Made by a program: the position numbers and the translations under genes
In this document: piece by piece, positions 35,773 through 47,040 of the stretch
How the letters are laid out: every line of letters starts with the position of its first letter
Position numbering within the stretch: the first letter of the stretch is position 1
DNA from: Orobanche coerulescens
Taxonomy: Eukaryota; Streptophyta; Magnoliopsida; Lamiales; Orobanchaceae
Length of the DNA: 64,000 nt
Assembly (NCBI GenBank): GCA_033398695.1
Contig: CM065809.1
Location: forward strand, 170,986,501-171,050,500
Direction of reading: 5' to 3'
Notes under the pieces: generated by a model
Seen by the model: the letters and a program-made list of their open reading frames with translations, nothing else
The model's database searches: none
What the model was told of the DNA's origin: nothing

Positions 35773-36230
35773 GGGAAAAATACACATAAATACATGAACT
35801 TTGCTTTTTCTTTCATTTTGCGCATGATTTTTTAATTTTCCCCATAAAATCACTAACTTTTGATTTCGTTCAATTTTTCCCTAGTCTTAAATTTGCCCAA
35901 ATTGAATCTGACATGGCGTTGATGTGGCAACCGGGCATGTGTCAACCTCTCTTCCATCAGGAAAATTAAAGGGAAAAATGCACAGAAATACATGAACTTT
36001 GCTCATTCTTTCATTTTGCGTGTAAATTTTTAATTTTTTTCATAAAATCACCAACTTTCGATTTTGTTCAATTTTTTCCTAATTTTAAATTCTATAAACA
36101 TATTTTTAGCTTTTTAACAATACTCTGCTGTTGGAATATTTACCATGCTTTTGAATCTACTGCATTAGCTGTAAATCTGAAAAGAACAAAGTAGGAGACA
36201 GATTTATTAGTGACGCAATCTGCAAACAAT
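35773..36230 (+). repeat. Left terminal inverted repeat of the foldback element
   Basis: 458 bp; the inner boundary is TGACGCAATCTGCAAACAAT, mirrored by ATTGTTTGCAGATTGCGTCA at 36699. It contains two tandem copies of the outer unit. Confidence 0.88.
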
Positions 36231-36658
36231 ATGAGTGGATGTGTGACTAGGCGCCCCTCGCGCACACACACACGCGCGCACCGCCGCCGCCGCCGTCCGG
36301 CCGGCCAGCCGGCTCGGATTGGGTCGGGTCGGGTCGGGCCAGGTCGATCGAAGGGCGATTTGGGCGAAATGTCTCGGCGTCTCGAAGTTATCTTTTTACT
36401 GCAATTTTATTCGGTAAAAAATTATTTTACTGAAACACCTCAATTATAAATTCCAAATTTTGGTTAATTCTGATGTTGCTCATATGTTTTAGTTTAATTC
36501 CGGGGAGTTCAGGTAAATACCTCAAGTATAAATTCCGATGTTGCTCATATGTTTTATCCTGGGAGGCAGACACTATACACTGCGGTGGGGGCGAATTTGC
36601 TATAAGGAGACAGAAATTCTGGACTCAATATCGCCCATCTTCGGATTTAATTCCTTTG

Positions 36659-36698
<40 letters not shown>
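36231..36698 (+). other. Loop of the foldback element, with a GC-rich segment
   Basis: 36245-36400 is strongly GC-rich (CACACACACGCGCGCACCGC, then repeated GGGTCGGGTCGG), unlike the AT-rich arms. It may be a captured host fragment, as in Pack-MULEs; the translation (MTQSANNMSGCVTRRPSRTH onward) shows no known domain. A short direct repeat ccgatgttgctcatatgttt occurs near 36470 and 36534, and a (TA)n tract ends the loop. Confidence 0.6.

Positions 36699-36700
<2 letters not shown>
36661..36700. repeat. (TA)n microsatellite
   Basis: About 20 uninterrupted TA dinucleotides abutting the inner end of the right inverted repeat. Confidence 0.95.
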
Positions 36701-36703
<3 letters not shown>

Positions 36704-36847
36704 TGCAGATTGCGTCACTAACGAATCTATCTCCTACTTTGTTTTTCTTCAGATTTGAAGCTAATGCAGTAGATTCAAAAGCATGGTAAATATTCCAACA
36801 GCAGAGTATTGTTAAAAAGCTAAAAATATGTTTATGGAATTTAAAAT
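36699..36847 (-). repeat. Right inverted repeat, inner part
   Basis: Reverse complement of 36082-36230. It ends at AAAAT (36843-36847), the target of Gypsy C, and resumes at 46427. Confidence 0.88.
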
Positions 36848-37769
36848 TGTAACACCCCCGATATATTCGGGAATATTACAGCGCCGTAAATCCTTTACGT
36901 AAGGATTTACAAGGCTGAAGAATTGAACAAGTATAAAAAGGTACTAATAAATGGAAATAACTAATTACAAGACATCGCCCGACCTAATACAGAATAGTAC
37001 AATTGTTCAATGTAACTCAATAATACATTAACAAATTCAAAACATCACAAACGACTTCGTACTCGAGTACTTATGAAATAACGAATGAACAATGATAAAT
37101 AAACCGGTCGAGACATCACTCGCACCCTCGTCGTCATACCGATCCAAAGGGTTGTTTCCCGCTCTCCCGGATCCTGAACACAAACAAAATGTTCACCCCC
37201 GAAGGGGTTAGCACAACGATGCTAGTACAAGTACCACAACATATTATTCATATTTCACGGTGAATAATAATAATAACGTAAACGACAAAATACCAACGAG
37301 TCTTCTCCTACGAGAAACTCAAACATAACATACACAACTGATAATCACAACATGATATCAATACATACACATGGTAATTCCATCGATCCAAATGCTCATC
37401 GCCTAGAACCCACGATGATCCCGTCAGACCAACCCGTGGTGGAAAAACCCGTCCGATGATCCAGCGCACGCTAGCATAGATCCCCCGATGATCCCGTCGG
37501 ACCAACACGAGGTGGACATACAATAACGATATACATGCACGACAATATGTATAACAACAATACATAAAACAATTTAAGGTACTTGCCTCGATTTGAAGAC
37601 AATAACAATACTTCCACGAAAATGAACACTCGAAGGTCGTCCTCCTCAATCAATCACGTAACGAGACCAAACCTTAACAAAAGAAATGATGTAGGATTTA
37701 TCTCACGTCGTATGAATGTTAAACAATTCGATTAACGGTCAAAAGTTCATAAACTGAAATCTGCCCGAA

Positions 37770-37996
37770 TAGCTTAGCGCACGCTAAGTACTCGTAGCGT
37801 GCGTTACGTGCATCGATAGCGCACGCAAACAACAAAGCCTAGCGCACGCTAACGATGCATGGTCGGTACCTCACCGACCAACCAATTGACTCGTCGATGG
37901 TCTAGCGTGCGTTACGTACCAAACGTAGCGCACGCTAACAACTGCTCGATAGCGCACGTTACAATGCATAGCATAGCGTGCGCTATCTATGCATGG
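37770..37996 (-). promoter_or_regulatory. TTAGCGCACGCTAA palindrome block, distal, in Gypsy C 3' LTR
   Basis: About eight copies of TAGCGCACGCTAA-type sites or complements; lies roughly 0.8-1 kb downstream of the TATA box in the element's orientation. The 5' LTR equivalent is at about 44993-45205, with several bases lost inside the sites. Confidence 0.8.
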
Positions 37997-38806
37997 CAGT
38001 TTACTGGTGAGCAGTAAACTGTTCTTGCCATGTTTGAAACAACGAAATCTTGCGTGATAATTCATGTTACTTCCATGAATACTATGTCTACACCCTCATG
38101 AATGATTATACGGATAAAGACAACTTCGGATTCAAGGATATGCATGCCAACATAAAACCATATTCTTTTCCGACTTCAAATCTTCATACGATAATACGAA
38201 AAACTAAATGGTTGATATCAACACCTCTATATCAGTCCATATTATCCTACTGAAGTTGATAAACGTCCTATATATACTAGATAAATCCTTCCATGATCAA
38301 ACCTTTAGATCTATCTAACAATAAGGATGTTAACGTCTAGTCCAAGATTACTATGAAATCATCTATTAGATTCGGTTAACCAATGATAGAAGCTTCTCTT
38401 CACATATCCAAAGGTACTAAGATTCGAATCATGATGATTATAATCAAGGTATTCCAGGCTTATACAACTCACTATTCCAAACATGATATACTTGGATAAT
38501 TCATCTATGAAAATCCATATCTTGTTAACATGATCATCCAAATCGTTAGAATCCAACTCTAAGTCTGGAGATAGATTGAACATACCTTAAAATGACGAAA
38601 TCACTGAACCGTAAGGTAGAATCCAACTCCGGTTGGTTGTATGCCCTTCCAAGGTGCTATTCCACTTCCATGAACATCCCACGTGGTAACCAATGTATAA
38701 ACATCAACAATATGTGTTCTAAGTGTATAAGAGTATTTCTACAACTCTCTGAACTCTCAAGATTGAGAAAAGTGCGAAAGAAATGCAAGCCAACTCGGTT
38801 GATGTC

Positions 38807-38815
38807 CCATTTATA
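38807..38815 (-). promoter_or_regulatory. TATA box of Gypsy C 3' LTR
   Basis: TATAAATGG on the minus strand, about 23 bp downstream of the proximal palindrome block. The 5' LTR copy is at 46016-46024 (TATAAATGT). Confidence 0.7.
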
Positions 38816-38837
38816 ATTTTCTGCATTATTGACAAGT

Positions 38838-39058
38838 TAGCGCACGCTACTAAGCATCCCTTAGCGTGCGCTAATAATGGTTGACTTCAGATTTTGTCCG
38901 GGTGCGTCAGGGAATCTTATCCGACCCATGTCCCGGGCGCACGAGCCACCGCCCCGCCAATAATTGAGTCCTTAGCGCACGTTACTCATACCTGCATAGC
39001 GTGCGCTAAAAATGGCCCGATAGCGCGCGTTAAGATACATTCTTAGCGTGCGCTATCA
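38838..39058 (-). promoter_or_regulatory. TTAGCGCACGCTAA palindrome block, proximal, in Gypsy C 3' LTR
   Basis: Six sites such as TTAGCGCACGCTA, TTAGCGTGCGCTAA and TAGCGCGCGTTAA just upstream of the TATA box. The equivalent in the 5' LTR is 46046-46268. Confidence 0.85.
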
Positions 39059-39210
39059 CAAGGTTGCTTGAGCAATTTTGCATGTTTCTATACTTATGCG
39101 TAATGATATTAATGCACTAAATATCACACTCCAATAATCAAAATTATCAATCCGAAATAATACATGGTTGAATACAGATGAAATACACTGTAATAAATCC
39201 GGATATTACA

Positions 39211-39227
39211 TACTCTCCTACTAAAAA
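39211..39227 (-). promoter_or_regulatory. Gypsy C polypurine tract
   Basis: TTTTTAGTAGGAGAGTA on the minus strand, directly before TGTAATATCC of the 3' LTR. Confidence 0.8.
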
Positions 39228-39228
39228 G

Positions 39229-39247
39229 GAGTTTCGTCCCGAAACTC
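39229..39247 (-). promoter_or_regulatory. Stop-codon hairpin of Gypsy C
   Basis: GAGTTTCG GGA CGAAACTC on the minus strand. Compared with Gypsy B the outermost pair is G-C in place of A-T, a paired change that keeps the stem. The pol TGA stop (39248-39246) overlaps the 5' arm. Confidence 0.88.
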
Positions 39248-39751
39248 AAGACGAAAATAACTCGGGATATCTAAACTTCATATCAGCTTCTGTTTCCCAA
39301 GTGGCTTCTTCCGTTCCATGACGTGACCACTGAACTTTGACCAAAACGATTGACTTGTTTCTCAGTTGCTTAACTCGACTCTCGAGTATCTTGGCTGGTC
39401 TTTCCTCAAACGTCCCATCCTGTTCGACTTCGATCTCGCCGAAATCGATGATATGACTGGGATCTGGTATATATCTCCGCAACTGGGATACGTGGAACAC
39501 GTTATGAACATGGACGGTGGTAATGCTAATCTGTATGCCAACTCCCCAACTCTCTCGAGGATCTCAAATGGTCCGATATATCTCGGACTCAGCTTTCCTT
39601 TTCTTCCGAAACGAAAAATTCCCCGAGTAGGAGAAACCTTCAAAAGTACATGGTCCCCAGTATTGAACTCCAATGGGCGACGACGTACGTCCGCATAGGA
39701 TTTCTGGCGACTCTGGGCAGTCAACAGCCTTTCACGAATTAAGGCTATCTT
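39246..39751 (-). pseudogene. Gypsy C integrase C-terminus and chromodomain
   Basis: Continues in frame after the TAG at 39754-39752: TAQSRQKSYADVRRRPLEFN, GRKGKLSPRYIGPFEILERV. A frameshift follows near 39490, and the next frame carries FHVSQLRRYIPDPSHIIDFG and a chromodomain (AKILESRVKQLRNKSIVLVK, VQWSRHGTEEATWETEADMK). The chromodomain would recognise chromatin marks and steer integration. It ends at TGA 39246, inside the conserved hairpin. Confidence 0.87.
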
Positions 39752-41160
39752 CTATCGAGTCTGCTCGATCAACTCTGGTTCTGTTCCGATCAAGTCCGAT
39801 GAATCGTCCCAGCATAGGGGCGATCTGCATCTCCTTCCGTATAATGCCTCAAACGGTGCCATCTTAATGGAAGCATGCCAACTATTGTTATAAGTAAATT
39901 CAATCAACGGTAGATGAACTTCCCAATCGTTTGACCAATCTAAGGCACATGCCCTTAGCATGTCTTCCACCGTTTGTATAGTTCTCTCAGATTGTCCGTC
40001 GATCGGGTGATAAGTCAGATCAAGTTCGCCGGTCCCCAAGGCCTTATGAACTGCCTTCCAAAAGTGAGACACAAAACGGCCGTCTCGATCAGAAACAATG
40101 GTCTTCGGCGTACCATGTAATCGAACTATCTCTGAAATAAAGACTCGTGCCAACCTCTCTGGTCCCCACGTATCCTTAATGCCTAGAAAATGAACCGATT
40201 TAGTTAAACGATCAACTATCACCCAAATCATGTTCATTCCTGTCCTGGTTTTCGGCATATTAGTGATAAAGTCCATTGATATGTCCTCCCACTTCCATTC
40301 AGGAATCGGGAGCGGCTTCAACATTCCAGCAGGCCGTTGATGCTCGATCTTAACCTGCTGACAAGTCAAGCATTTCGAAACATAGTCCGCTACGTCTTTC
40401 TTCATGTTGCCCCACCAGAAATTCTGCTTCAAGTCCTTATACATTTTACTGGTGCCCGGGTGGATAGAATAGGGCGAACTATGAGCTTCCTTCATAATCG
40501 TTTGTTTCAGAACATCAACATCGGGAACGCAGAGTCGGTTCTGAAATCTCAAAACTCCATCGTCATGAATTATGAATCCGGGGGCCTTTCCTTTGATCAC
40601 TTCGTCATGCAACCGAATCATCAGAGGATCATCTGCCTGTCTAGATTTGATTTCTTCGGTTAATGACGAAGTTATCTCCATCACCCACAGTTGTCCCTGG
40701 ACTCTCTGTAACCACACTTTAATCCCTTCACGAATCATCTCTCGCTGAAGGCTAAGTTGGGAGGTCAGTGTCTCCAGCATTTGAATAGAGACAGGCTTGC
40801 GGCTAAGTGCATCGGCCACTACATTCGCTTTGCCTGGATGATATAAAATATCCAAGTCATAGTCCTTAATCAGTTCCAACCATCTTCTTTGCCGCATGTT
40901 CAACTCTTTCTGACTGAATATGTACTTGAGACTCTTATGATCCGTAAAGATCTGACAGTGAGTCCCGTACAGATAATGCCTCCAAATCTTCAAGGCAAAA
41001 ACCACTGCTGCTAGTTCCAAATCATGTGTCGGGTAATTCACTTCATAAGGTTTCAGTTGTCGCGACGCATAAGCGATCACCTTATTATTCTGCATCAACA
41101 CGCACCCGAGCCCTTGATTCGAAGCATCACTGTAAACTATGAATCCCTCGCCTCGCGAAG
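39752..41160 (-). pseudogene. Gypsy C RNase H and integrase core (long intact frame)
   Basis: An open frame of about 450 codons. RNase [57 protein letters not shown]. Integrase: zinc region [38 protein letters not shown], then the D,D,E triad in [18 protein letters not shown] and [15 protein letters not shown], with about 35 residues between the second Asp and Glu. All catalytic residues I can place are present. The frame begins after a shift in the RT-RNase H linker and ends at a TAG (39754-39752) inside the integrase C-terminal region, so the polyprotein cannot be made whole. Confidence 0.92.
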
Positions 41161-41179
41161 TGATAGAATCGGTGCCGCG

Positions 41180-42200
41180 TCAATCTCTTCTTCAATTCAT
41201 CAAAACTAGTCCGACACGACTGCTCCACTCAAACTTTTGAGTTTTCTGCAGTCGAGTAAGTGGGCGGGAAATTTTAGAAAACCCTTCCACGAATCGACGG
41301 TAATATCCAACAAGTCCTAAGAAGCTTCGACCTCTTTCACATTCTTGGAGGCTTCCAATCCAATATTGCTTCGATCTTCCGAGGATCCACTCGGACTCCT
41401 CTAGCCGACACCACATGGCCGAGGAACATTACTTCTTTTAGCCAAAATTCACACTTAGCAAGTTTGGCATACAATTGCTCGTTTCTCAAAAGCTCCAATA
41501 CTATCCGCAAATGCCGCGCATGTTCTTCCTGACTCTTAGAATACACCAGATGTCATCAATAAATACGACCACAAATTTGTCCAAATATTCAATGAACACT
41601 GCTCATCAATTGCATAAATACAAAAAGTGCGTTAGTGAGTCCAAACGGCATCACTACAAACTCATAATGCCCGTAGCGAGTTCGAACGCCGATTTCTAAC
41701 ATCGACTCCTTAATCCTCGCTGATGGTATCCCGATCTCGGATCGATTTTAGAAAATACCGCCCCTTGCACCGTGGTCAAACAGATCATCAATCCGTGGCA
41801 ACGGTACTTGTTCTTAATCGTCATCTTGTTCACTCTCGATAGTCAATACACAATGGAGCGATCCATCCTTCTTTCGGACAAAAAGAATCGGCGCTCCTGT
41901 GGTGAAACGCTGGTGAATATAGCCCTTGTCCAAGAACTCCTCCAGCTTGCTTCTTCGCCAGACATCTCAGTAGGTGCCATACGATACGGCGCTTTAGAAA
42001 TTGGTGTCGCTCCAGGTTCCAGTTCAATAGTAAATTCTACATCCCTTCGTGGAGGTAGACCAGGTAATTGATCAGGAAATACATCTGGAAACTCGTTCAC
42101 AACAGGAATAGATGAAAGTTCCACCATTTCTTCTTCTTTCTTCATTGCGTAGCACCGCATCTGCATGTACACCTTGTTTCAACAATTTGATGACTTTCAT
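41180..42200 (-). pseudogene. Gypsy C reverse transcriptase (frameshifted)
   Basis: Pieces in shifting frames: [20 protein letters not shown] and [13 protein letters not shown] near 42110-41970, a damaged central part, then [12 protein letters not shown] near 41650, the active site VVVFIDDI near 41545-41570 (frameshift directly after it), [20 protein letters not shown] and [19 protein letters not shown] at 41540-41400, and [20 protein letters not shown] near 41290. At least four frame changes. Confidence 0.88.
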
Positions 42201-42209
42201 CGCCTTGAT

Positions 42210-42620
42210 CAACTTTCCCGAGCTTCCCGCTTCCATCCTCAAACAATCTCGGAACCATCGTCGCGACCAATGAGATATTCCTCCTTCGGTAGTTTACAAT
42301 TGCTCCGCACCGATTAAGCCAATCGTCTCCGAGTATCGTGTCATCTCCTTGCATTTCTATCACGATCGGGTTTGAGAGCCACTCTGCCTCCAAATGATAC
42401 AGGAAATTTCTAGTTTCTAAATTTCCGACAATCCTTTCTCCACTCGGTAAACCAACAACATAAGGTTCACAAGCATGAAAACCGAAATATTCAAATGATT
42501 TACACAAGACAAAGATATGAAAGAATGTGTAGCTCCTGTATCGAATAAAACGCTAACTGGCCGGGAAAGGATCTCGACAAGCACTGATGCGACAAAGAAG
42601 ATCACGATCGTCTGTCCTCC
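42210..42620 (-). pseudogene. Gypsy C protease
   Basis: LFDTGATHSFIS (DTG active site, near 42545-42510) in one frame and PYVVGLPSGERIVGN..DDTILGDDWLNRCGAIVN in another. The expected aspartic protease follows gag directly. Frameshift near 42500. Confidence 0.85.
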
Positions 42621-43837
42621 TCATCTCGCATGCACGTGGGGAACAGATCCGCACTCGATGTCCCCTTTCGGTCCCATTGTCCTCTCGCTCGCCCGCGGCC
42701 AAAATTCGAGGCATCCGAACACTTTGCCGCGTCATGGAATACCGCCTCCTTCTCGACCGGGCCGTGGTGTACGGATCTAAAAGACTTTGCAGCCTCTTCA
42801 CAAAACACCGCCCGATGTCCCTCTCGTCCACAATCAAAAAAATCACGGCAGAAGGGGGCAATCCGTCGATAGTGCCGTCTCGGGCGCAGCTTAAAGCATT
42901 TCCTGGTAACATCGTAAGAGTTGATGTCGCCCAAGTTCTTTCCGTTCCTAGTCGGGTGCGGAGGTTTCTGAAAGAGTGAAAGGATGACCGGGCCTTACGG
43001 GCCCCACTGCTCTTGTGCTCGTAAAAGTACCGAGACTTTCTGCTTGATTTCCGCAAATTTCTCCATGGCCGCTTCCTTGATCTCATATGCCAACGCCTTA
43101 TCCCGGTATTGGCGGAGTGTGGTACATTCGAATCCGACATGTACCTGGACTTCGGTTTCATTCTCATATCGAAGTGAATCATCATTTCGCATCCTGCTCG
43201 ACCGGATGTCGAACAAATGCCACCGGCCGTTAAACGTCTTGATCGCCCAGGATACCGGCACATCGGAAGGCCGAGCGGAGAAAAACTCCCGAACTTTGGC
43301 TTCCCTCACAGACGAGGGAAATACCGAGCTTCCATCATTAATCTAAACTCGTCAATCGGCATCATGGTCTACAGCCGGATGGCTTCCCACCATTCGGACG
43401 CTTCTCCTATCGTAAAATATTGAGCGATAGAGGCTTTCCTATTGCCAGGCGCTTGATTCCGCAAAGATTTTCTCCAGCTCCTTTAACCAATGATCCTGTG
43501 GGAGTCTCGTAAATACCGTCGAATTTGGGTGGTTGCATCTTTGCCACTTCTTGCACCACCGGCCACCTCGATTTCCCATATCCGGGATCCCTTGTCGCCT
43601 CTCTCCCTGCTGTAGTCCCACCGCCACTTGCATTCGGTCCACGACCTGGGCGAACTGAGTCATCTGGTTCACCACTTGACGAAGGATCTCTGGTACAGCA
43701 GGATCTGGTTCATTATTAATAGATTGTTGCGGCTCGTCGGAGCTATGACTGGCCTGGTTAGAAGGCGACGCCTCCCTTTCGGCATTTCTTCGTCCGCGTC
43801 CACGACCGCGACCACGTCCACGTCCGCCTCTCAACAT
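42620..43837 (-). pseudogene. Gypsy C gag (multiply frameshifted)
   Basis: ATG at 43837: MLRGGRGRGRGRGRGRRNAE, with a long LRQVVNQMTQFAQVVDRMQV segment, then DHWLKELEKIFAE near 43470. Further gag pieces lie in other frames (KVREFFSARPSDVPVSWAIK near 43300; LRQYRDKALAYEIKEAAMEK near 43110), and a zinc-knuckle remnant DCGREGHRAVFC near 42830. The start follows a candidate leader-intron acceptor. Not translatable as one protein. Confidence 0.85.
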
Positions 43838-43838
43838 A

Positions 43839-43940
43839 CTGTAAGCATAAATACTCAATATACAGAAAACAACATCGTTCTAATATCCGAGTGTAAAGAG
43901 ATACAATATGCAAAGAACGAGGTAGAGTTTAGGAACTTAC
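43839..43940 (-). other. Candidate leader intron upstream of Gypsy C gag
   Basis: Donor GGTT|GTAAGTTCC at 43940 and acceptor TTTATGCTTACAG at 43839, 102 bp, with gag ATG two bases on. The junction bases CAG|TATGTTGAG equal those of Gypsy B although the intron interiors differ. Confidence 0.55.
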
Positions 43941-44055
43941 AACCACTGTTCGCATGAAGACGTAGGCAGTGCAGTGATGTCATTCACGGCCGGTTACCCC
44001 AAAAGACATAAATGACCCCTATTTTAACCCAACGGCCAAGATATCCATAATCTTA

Positions 44056-44067
44056 GCTCCGATACCA
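44056..44067 (-). promoter_or_regulatory. Gypsy C primer binding site
   Basis: TGGTATCGGAGC on the minus strand, five bases inside the 5' LTR; initiator tRNA-Met site with one change. Confidence 0.9.
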
Positions 44068-44072
44068 TATTC

Positions 44073-46421
44073 TGTAACACCCCCGATATATTCGAGAATA
44101 TTACAGTAGTAAATCCTTTACATAAGGATTTACAAGGTCAAGAATTGAACAAGTATAAAAAGGTACTAATAAATGGAAATAACGGAATTACAGACATCGC
44201 CCGACCCAATACAGAATAGTACAATTGTTCAATGTAACTCAATAATACATTAACAAATTCAAAACATCACAAACGACTTCGTACTCGAGTACTTATGAAA
44301 TAACGAATGAACAATGATAAATAAACCCAAATGAGACATCACTCGCACCCTCGTCATACTGATCCAAAGGGTTGTTTCCGCTCTCCTGGATCCTGAACAC
44401 AAACAAAATGTTCACCCCCGAAGGGGTTAGCACAATGATGCTAGTACAAGTACCACAACATATTATTCATATTTCACGGTGAATAATAATAATAACGTAA
44501 ACGACAAAATACCAACGAGTCTTCTCCTACGAGAAACTCAAACATAACATACACAACTGATAATCACAACATGATATCAATACATACACATGGTAATTCC
44601 ATCGATCCAGCGTTCACTGCCTAGAACCCACGATGATCCCGTCAGACCAACCCGTGGTGGAAAAACCCGTCCGATGATCCAGCGCACGCTAGCATAGATC
44701 CCCCGATGATCCCGTCGGACCAACACGAGGTGGACATACAATAACGATATACATGCACGACAATATGTATAACAACAATACATAAAACAATTTAAGGTAC
44801 TTGCCTCGATTTGAAGACAATAACAATACTTCCACGAAAATGAACACTCGAAGGTCGTCCTCCTCAATCAATCACGTAACGAGACCAAACCTTAACAAAA
44901 GAAATGATGTAGGATTTATCTCACGTCGTATGAATGTTAAACAATTCGATTAACGGTCAAAAGTTCATAAACTGAAATCTGCCCGAATAGCTTAGCGCAC
45001 GCTAAGTACTCTGTGTAGCGTGCGTTACGTCTGTCCAATAGCGCACGCAAACAACAAAGCCTAGCGCACGCTAACGATGCATGGTCAGTACCTCACTGAC
45101 CAACCAATTGACTCGTCTGATGGTCTAGCGTCGCACGTACCAAACGTAGCGCACGCTAACAATCGCCGATAGCGACGTTACAATGCATAGCATAGCGCGC
45201 TATCTATGCATGGCGCCATCGTGAGCAAAGAACTGCTCTGCCATGTTTGAAACAACGAAATCTTGCGTGATAATTCATGTTACTTCCATGAATACTATGT
45301 CTACACCCTCATGAATGATTATACGGATAAAGACAACTTCGATTCAAGGATATGCATGCCAACATAAAACCATATTCTTTTCCGACTTCAAATCTTCATA
45401 CGATAATACGAAAACTAAATGGTTGATATCAACACCTCTATATCACCATATTATCCTACCGAAGTTGATAAACGTCCTATATATACTAGATAAATCCTTC
45501 CATGATCAAACCTTTAGATCTATCTAACAATAAGGATGTTAACGTCTAGTCCAAGATTACTATGAAATCATCTATTAGATTCGGTTAACCAATGATAGAA
45601 GCTTCTCTTCACATATCCAAAGGTACTAAGATTCGAATCATGATGATTATAATCAAGGTATTCCGTGCTTATACAACTCACTATTCCAAACATGATATAC
45701 TTGGATAATTCATCTATGAAAATCCATATCTTGTTAACATGATCATCCAAATCGTTAGAATCCAACTCTAAGTCCTGGAGATAGATTGAACATACCTTAA
45801 AATGACGAAATCACTCGAACCGTAAGGTAGAATCCAACTCCGGTTGGTTGTATGCCCTTCCAAGGTGCTATTCCACTTCCATGAACATCCCACGTGGTAA
45901 CCAATGTATAAACATCAACAATATGTGTTCTAAGTGTATAAGAGTATTTCTACAACTCTGAACTCTCAAGATTGAGGAAAGTGCGAAAGAAATGCAAGCC
46001 AACTCGGTTGATGTCACATTTATAATTTTCTGCATTATTGACAAGTTATCGCACGCTACTAAGCATCCCTTAGCTTGAGATAATAATGGTTGACTTGATT
46101 TTGTCCAAAGGCGTCGGGAATCTTATCTGGACCCATGTCCCGCTGGCGCACGAGCCAGCTGCCCCGCTCAATAATTGAGTCCTTAGCGCACGTTACTCAT
46201 ACCTGCATAGCGTGCGCTAAAAATGGCCCGATAGCGCGCGTTAAGATACATTCTTAGCGTGCGCTATCACAAGGTTGCTTGAGCAATTTTGCATGTTTAT
46301 ATACTTATGCGTAATGATATTAATGCACTAAATATCACACTCCAATAATCAAAATTATGAATCCGAAATAATACATGGTTGAATACAGATGAAATACACT
46401 GTAATAAATCCGGATATTACA
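44073..46421 (-). repeat. Gypsy C 5' LTR
   Basis: 2349 bp, same borders and internal order as the 3' LTR. Differences are mostly small losses concentrated in the palindrome blocks (44993-45205 and 46046-46160), for example gtctagcgtcgcacg against gtctagcgtgcgttacg. Confidence 0.93.
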
Positions 46422-46426
46422 AAAAT

Positions 46427-46740
46427 TAGAAAAAAATTGAACAAAATCGAAAGTTGGTGATTCTATGAAAAAATAAAATAAAAAGTTACGCGCAAAATGA
46501 AAGAATGAGCAAAGTTCATGTATTTCTGTGCATTTTTCCCTTTAATTTTCCGGATGGAAGAGAGGTTGACACATGCCCGGTTGCCACATCAGCGCCATGT
46601 CAGATTCAATTTGGGCGAAATTTAAGACTTGGGAAAAATTGAACGAAATCAAAAGTTAGTGATTTTATGGGGAAAATTAGAAAGTCGTGTGCAATATGAA
46701 AGAAAGAGCAAAGTTCATGTATTTCTGTGCATTTCCCCCC
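46427..46740 (-). repeat. Right inverted repeat of the foldback element, outer part
   Basis: Reverse complement of 35773-36081, with both tandem units. AAAAT at 46422-46426 is the Gypsy C target duplication. Confidence 0.88.
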
Positions 46741-46992
46741 TCACACACATATATATATAAGGGTTGACTATGGTGGAAACACCCTTAATGGTGAAATCTA
46801 GAAACCAATTGCATTATTAAGTAATTTCATTGCATATTTGTTATTATTTGTTGCATCAAGCTGGTCGCTAGTATATGCAACAAATAATGCAATAAAAAAA
46901 TACATAAATACATATAATTCTACTCATCTACAGCCGTTAGATCACTACTATCAATGACCACAAGGTAATTAGTTTTCATATGATATATATTT

Positions 46993-47040
<48 letters not shown>

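Larger units (their letters stand above)
36848..39210 (-). repeat. Gypsy C 3' LTR
   Basis: 2363 bp; TGTAATATCCGG..GGGGGTGTTACA on the minus strand. It contains TATA (38815), donor-like AAG|GTATGTTC (38585), palindrome blocks at 38838-39058 and 37770-37996, a repeated module at 37408-37514, a CCCC TTC GGGG stem (37207-37196) and an acceptor-like TGTTCAG|GATCC (37174). Confidence 0.93.
36848..46421 (-). mobile_element. Gypsy C: chromovirus (Tekay-type) retrotransposon
   Basis: On the minus strand: 5' LTR (46421-44073), PBS, leader, gag, protease, RT, RNase H, integrase, chromodomain, polypurine tract, 3' LTR (39210-36848). Target duplication AAAAT at 36843-36847 and 46422-46426. It lies inside the right arm of the foldback element, so it is younger. 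The RNase H-integrase frame is long and intact; gag and RT are broken by frameshifts. Confidence 0.95.
35773..46740. mobile_element. Foldback or Mutator-like element with 460-bp terminal inverted repeats (host of Gypsy C)
   Basis: Left arm 35773-36230 is the inverted repeat of the right arm 36699-36847 plus 46427-46740. Without Gypsy C the element is about 1.4 kb with a 468-bp loop. Its ends read GGGAAAAATRCACAKAAATA, a style common in plant Mutator-like elements. Each arm holds two tandem versions of the ctttcattttgcg..cgttcaatttttccct unit, 198 bp apart (35773 and 35971 on the left). No clear target duplication is visible at the ends. No transposase is encoded. Confidence 0.85.
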
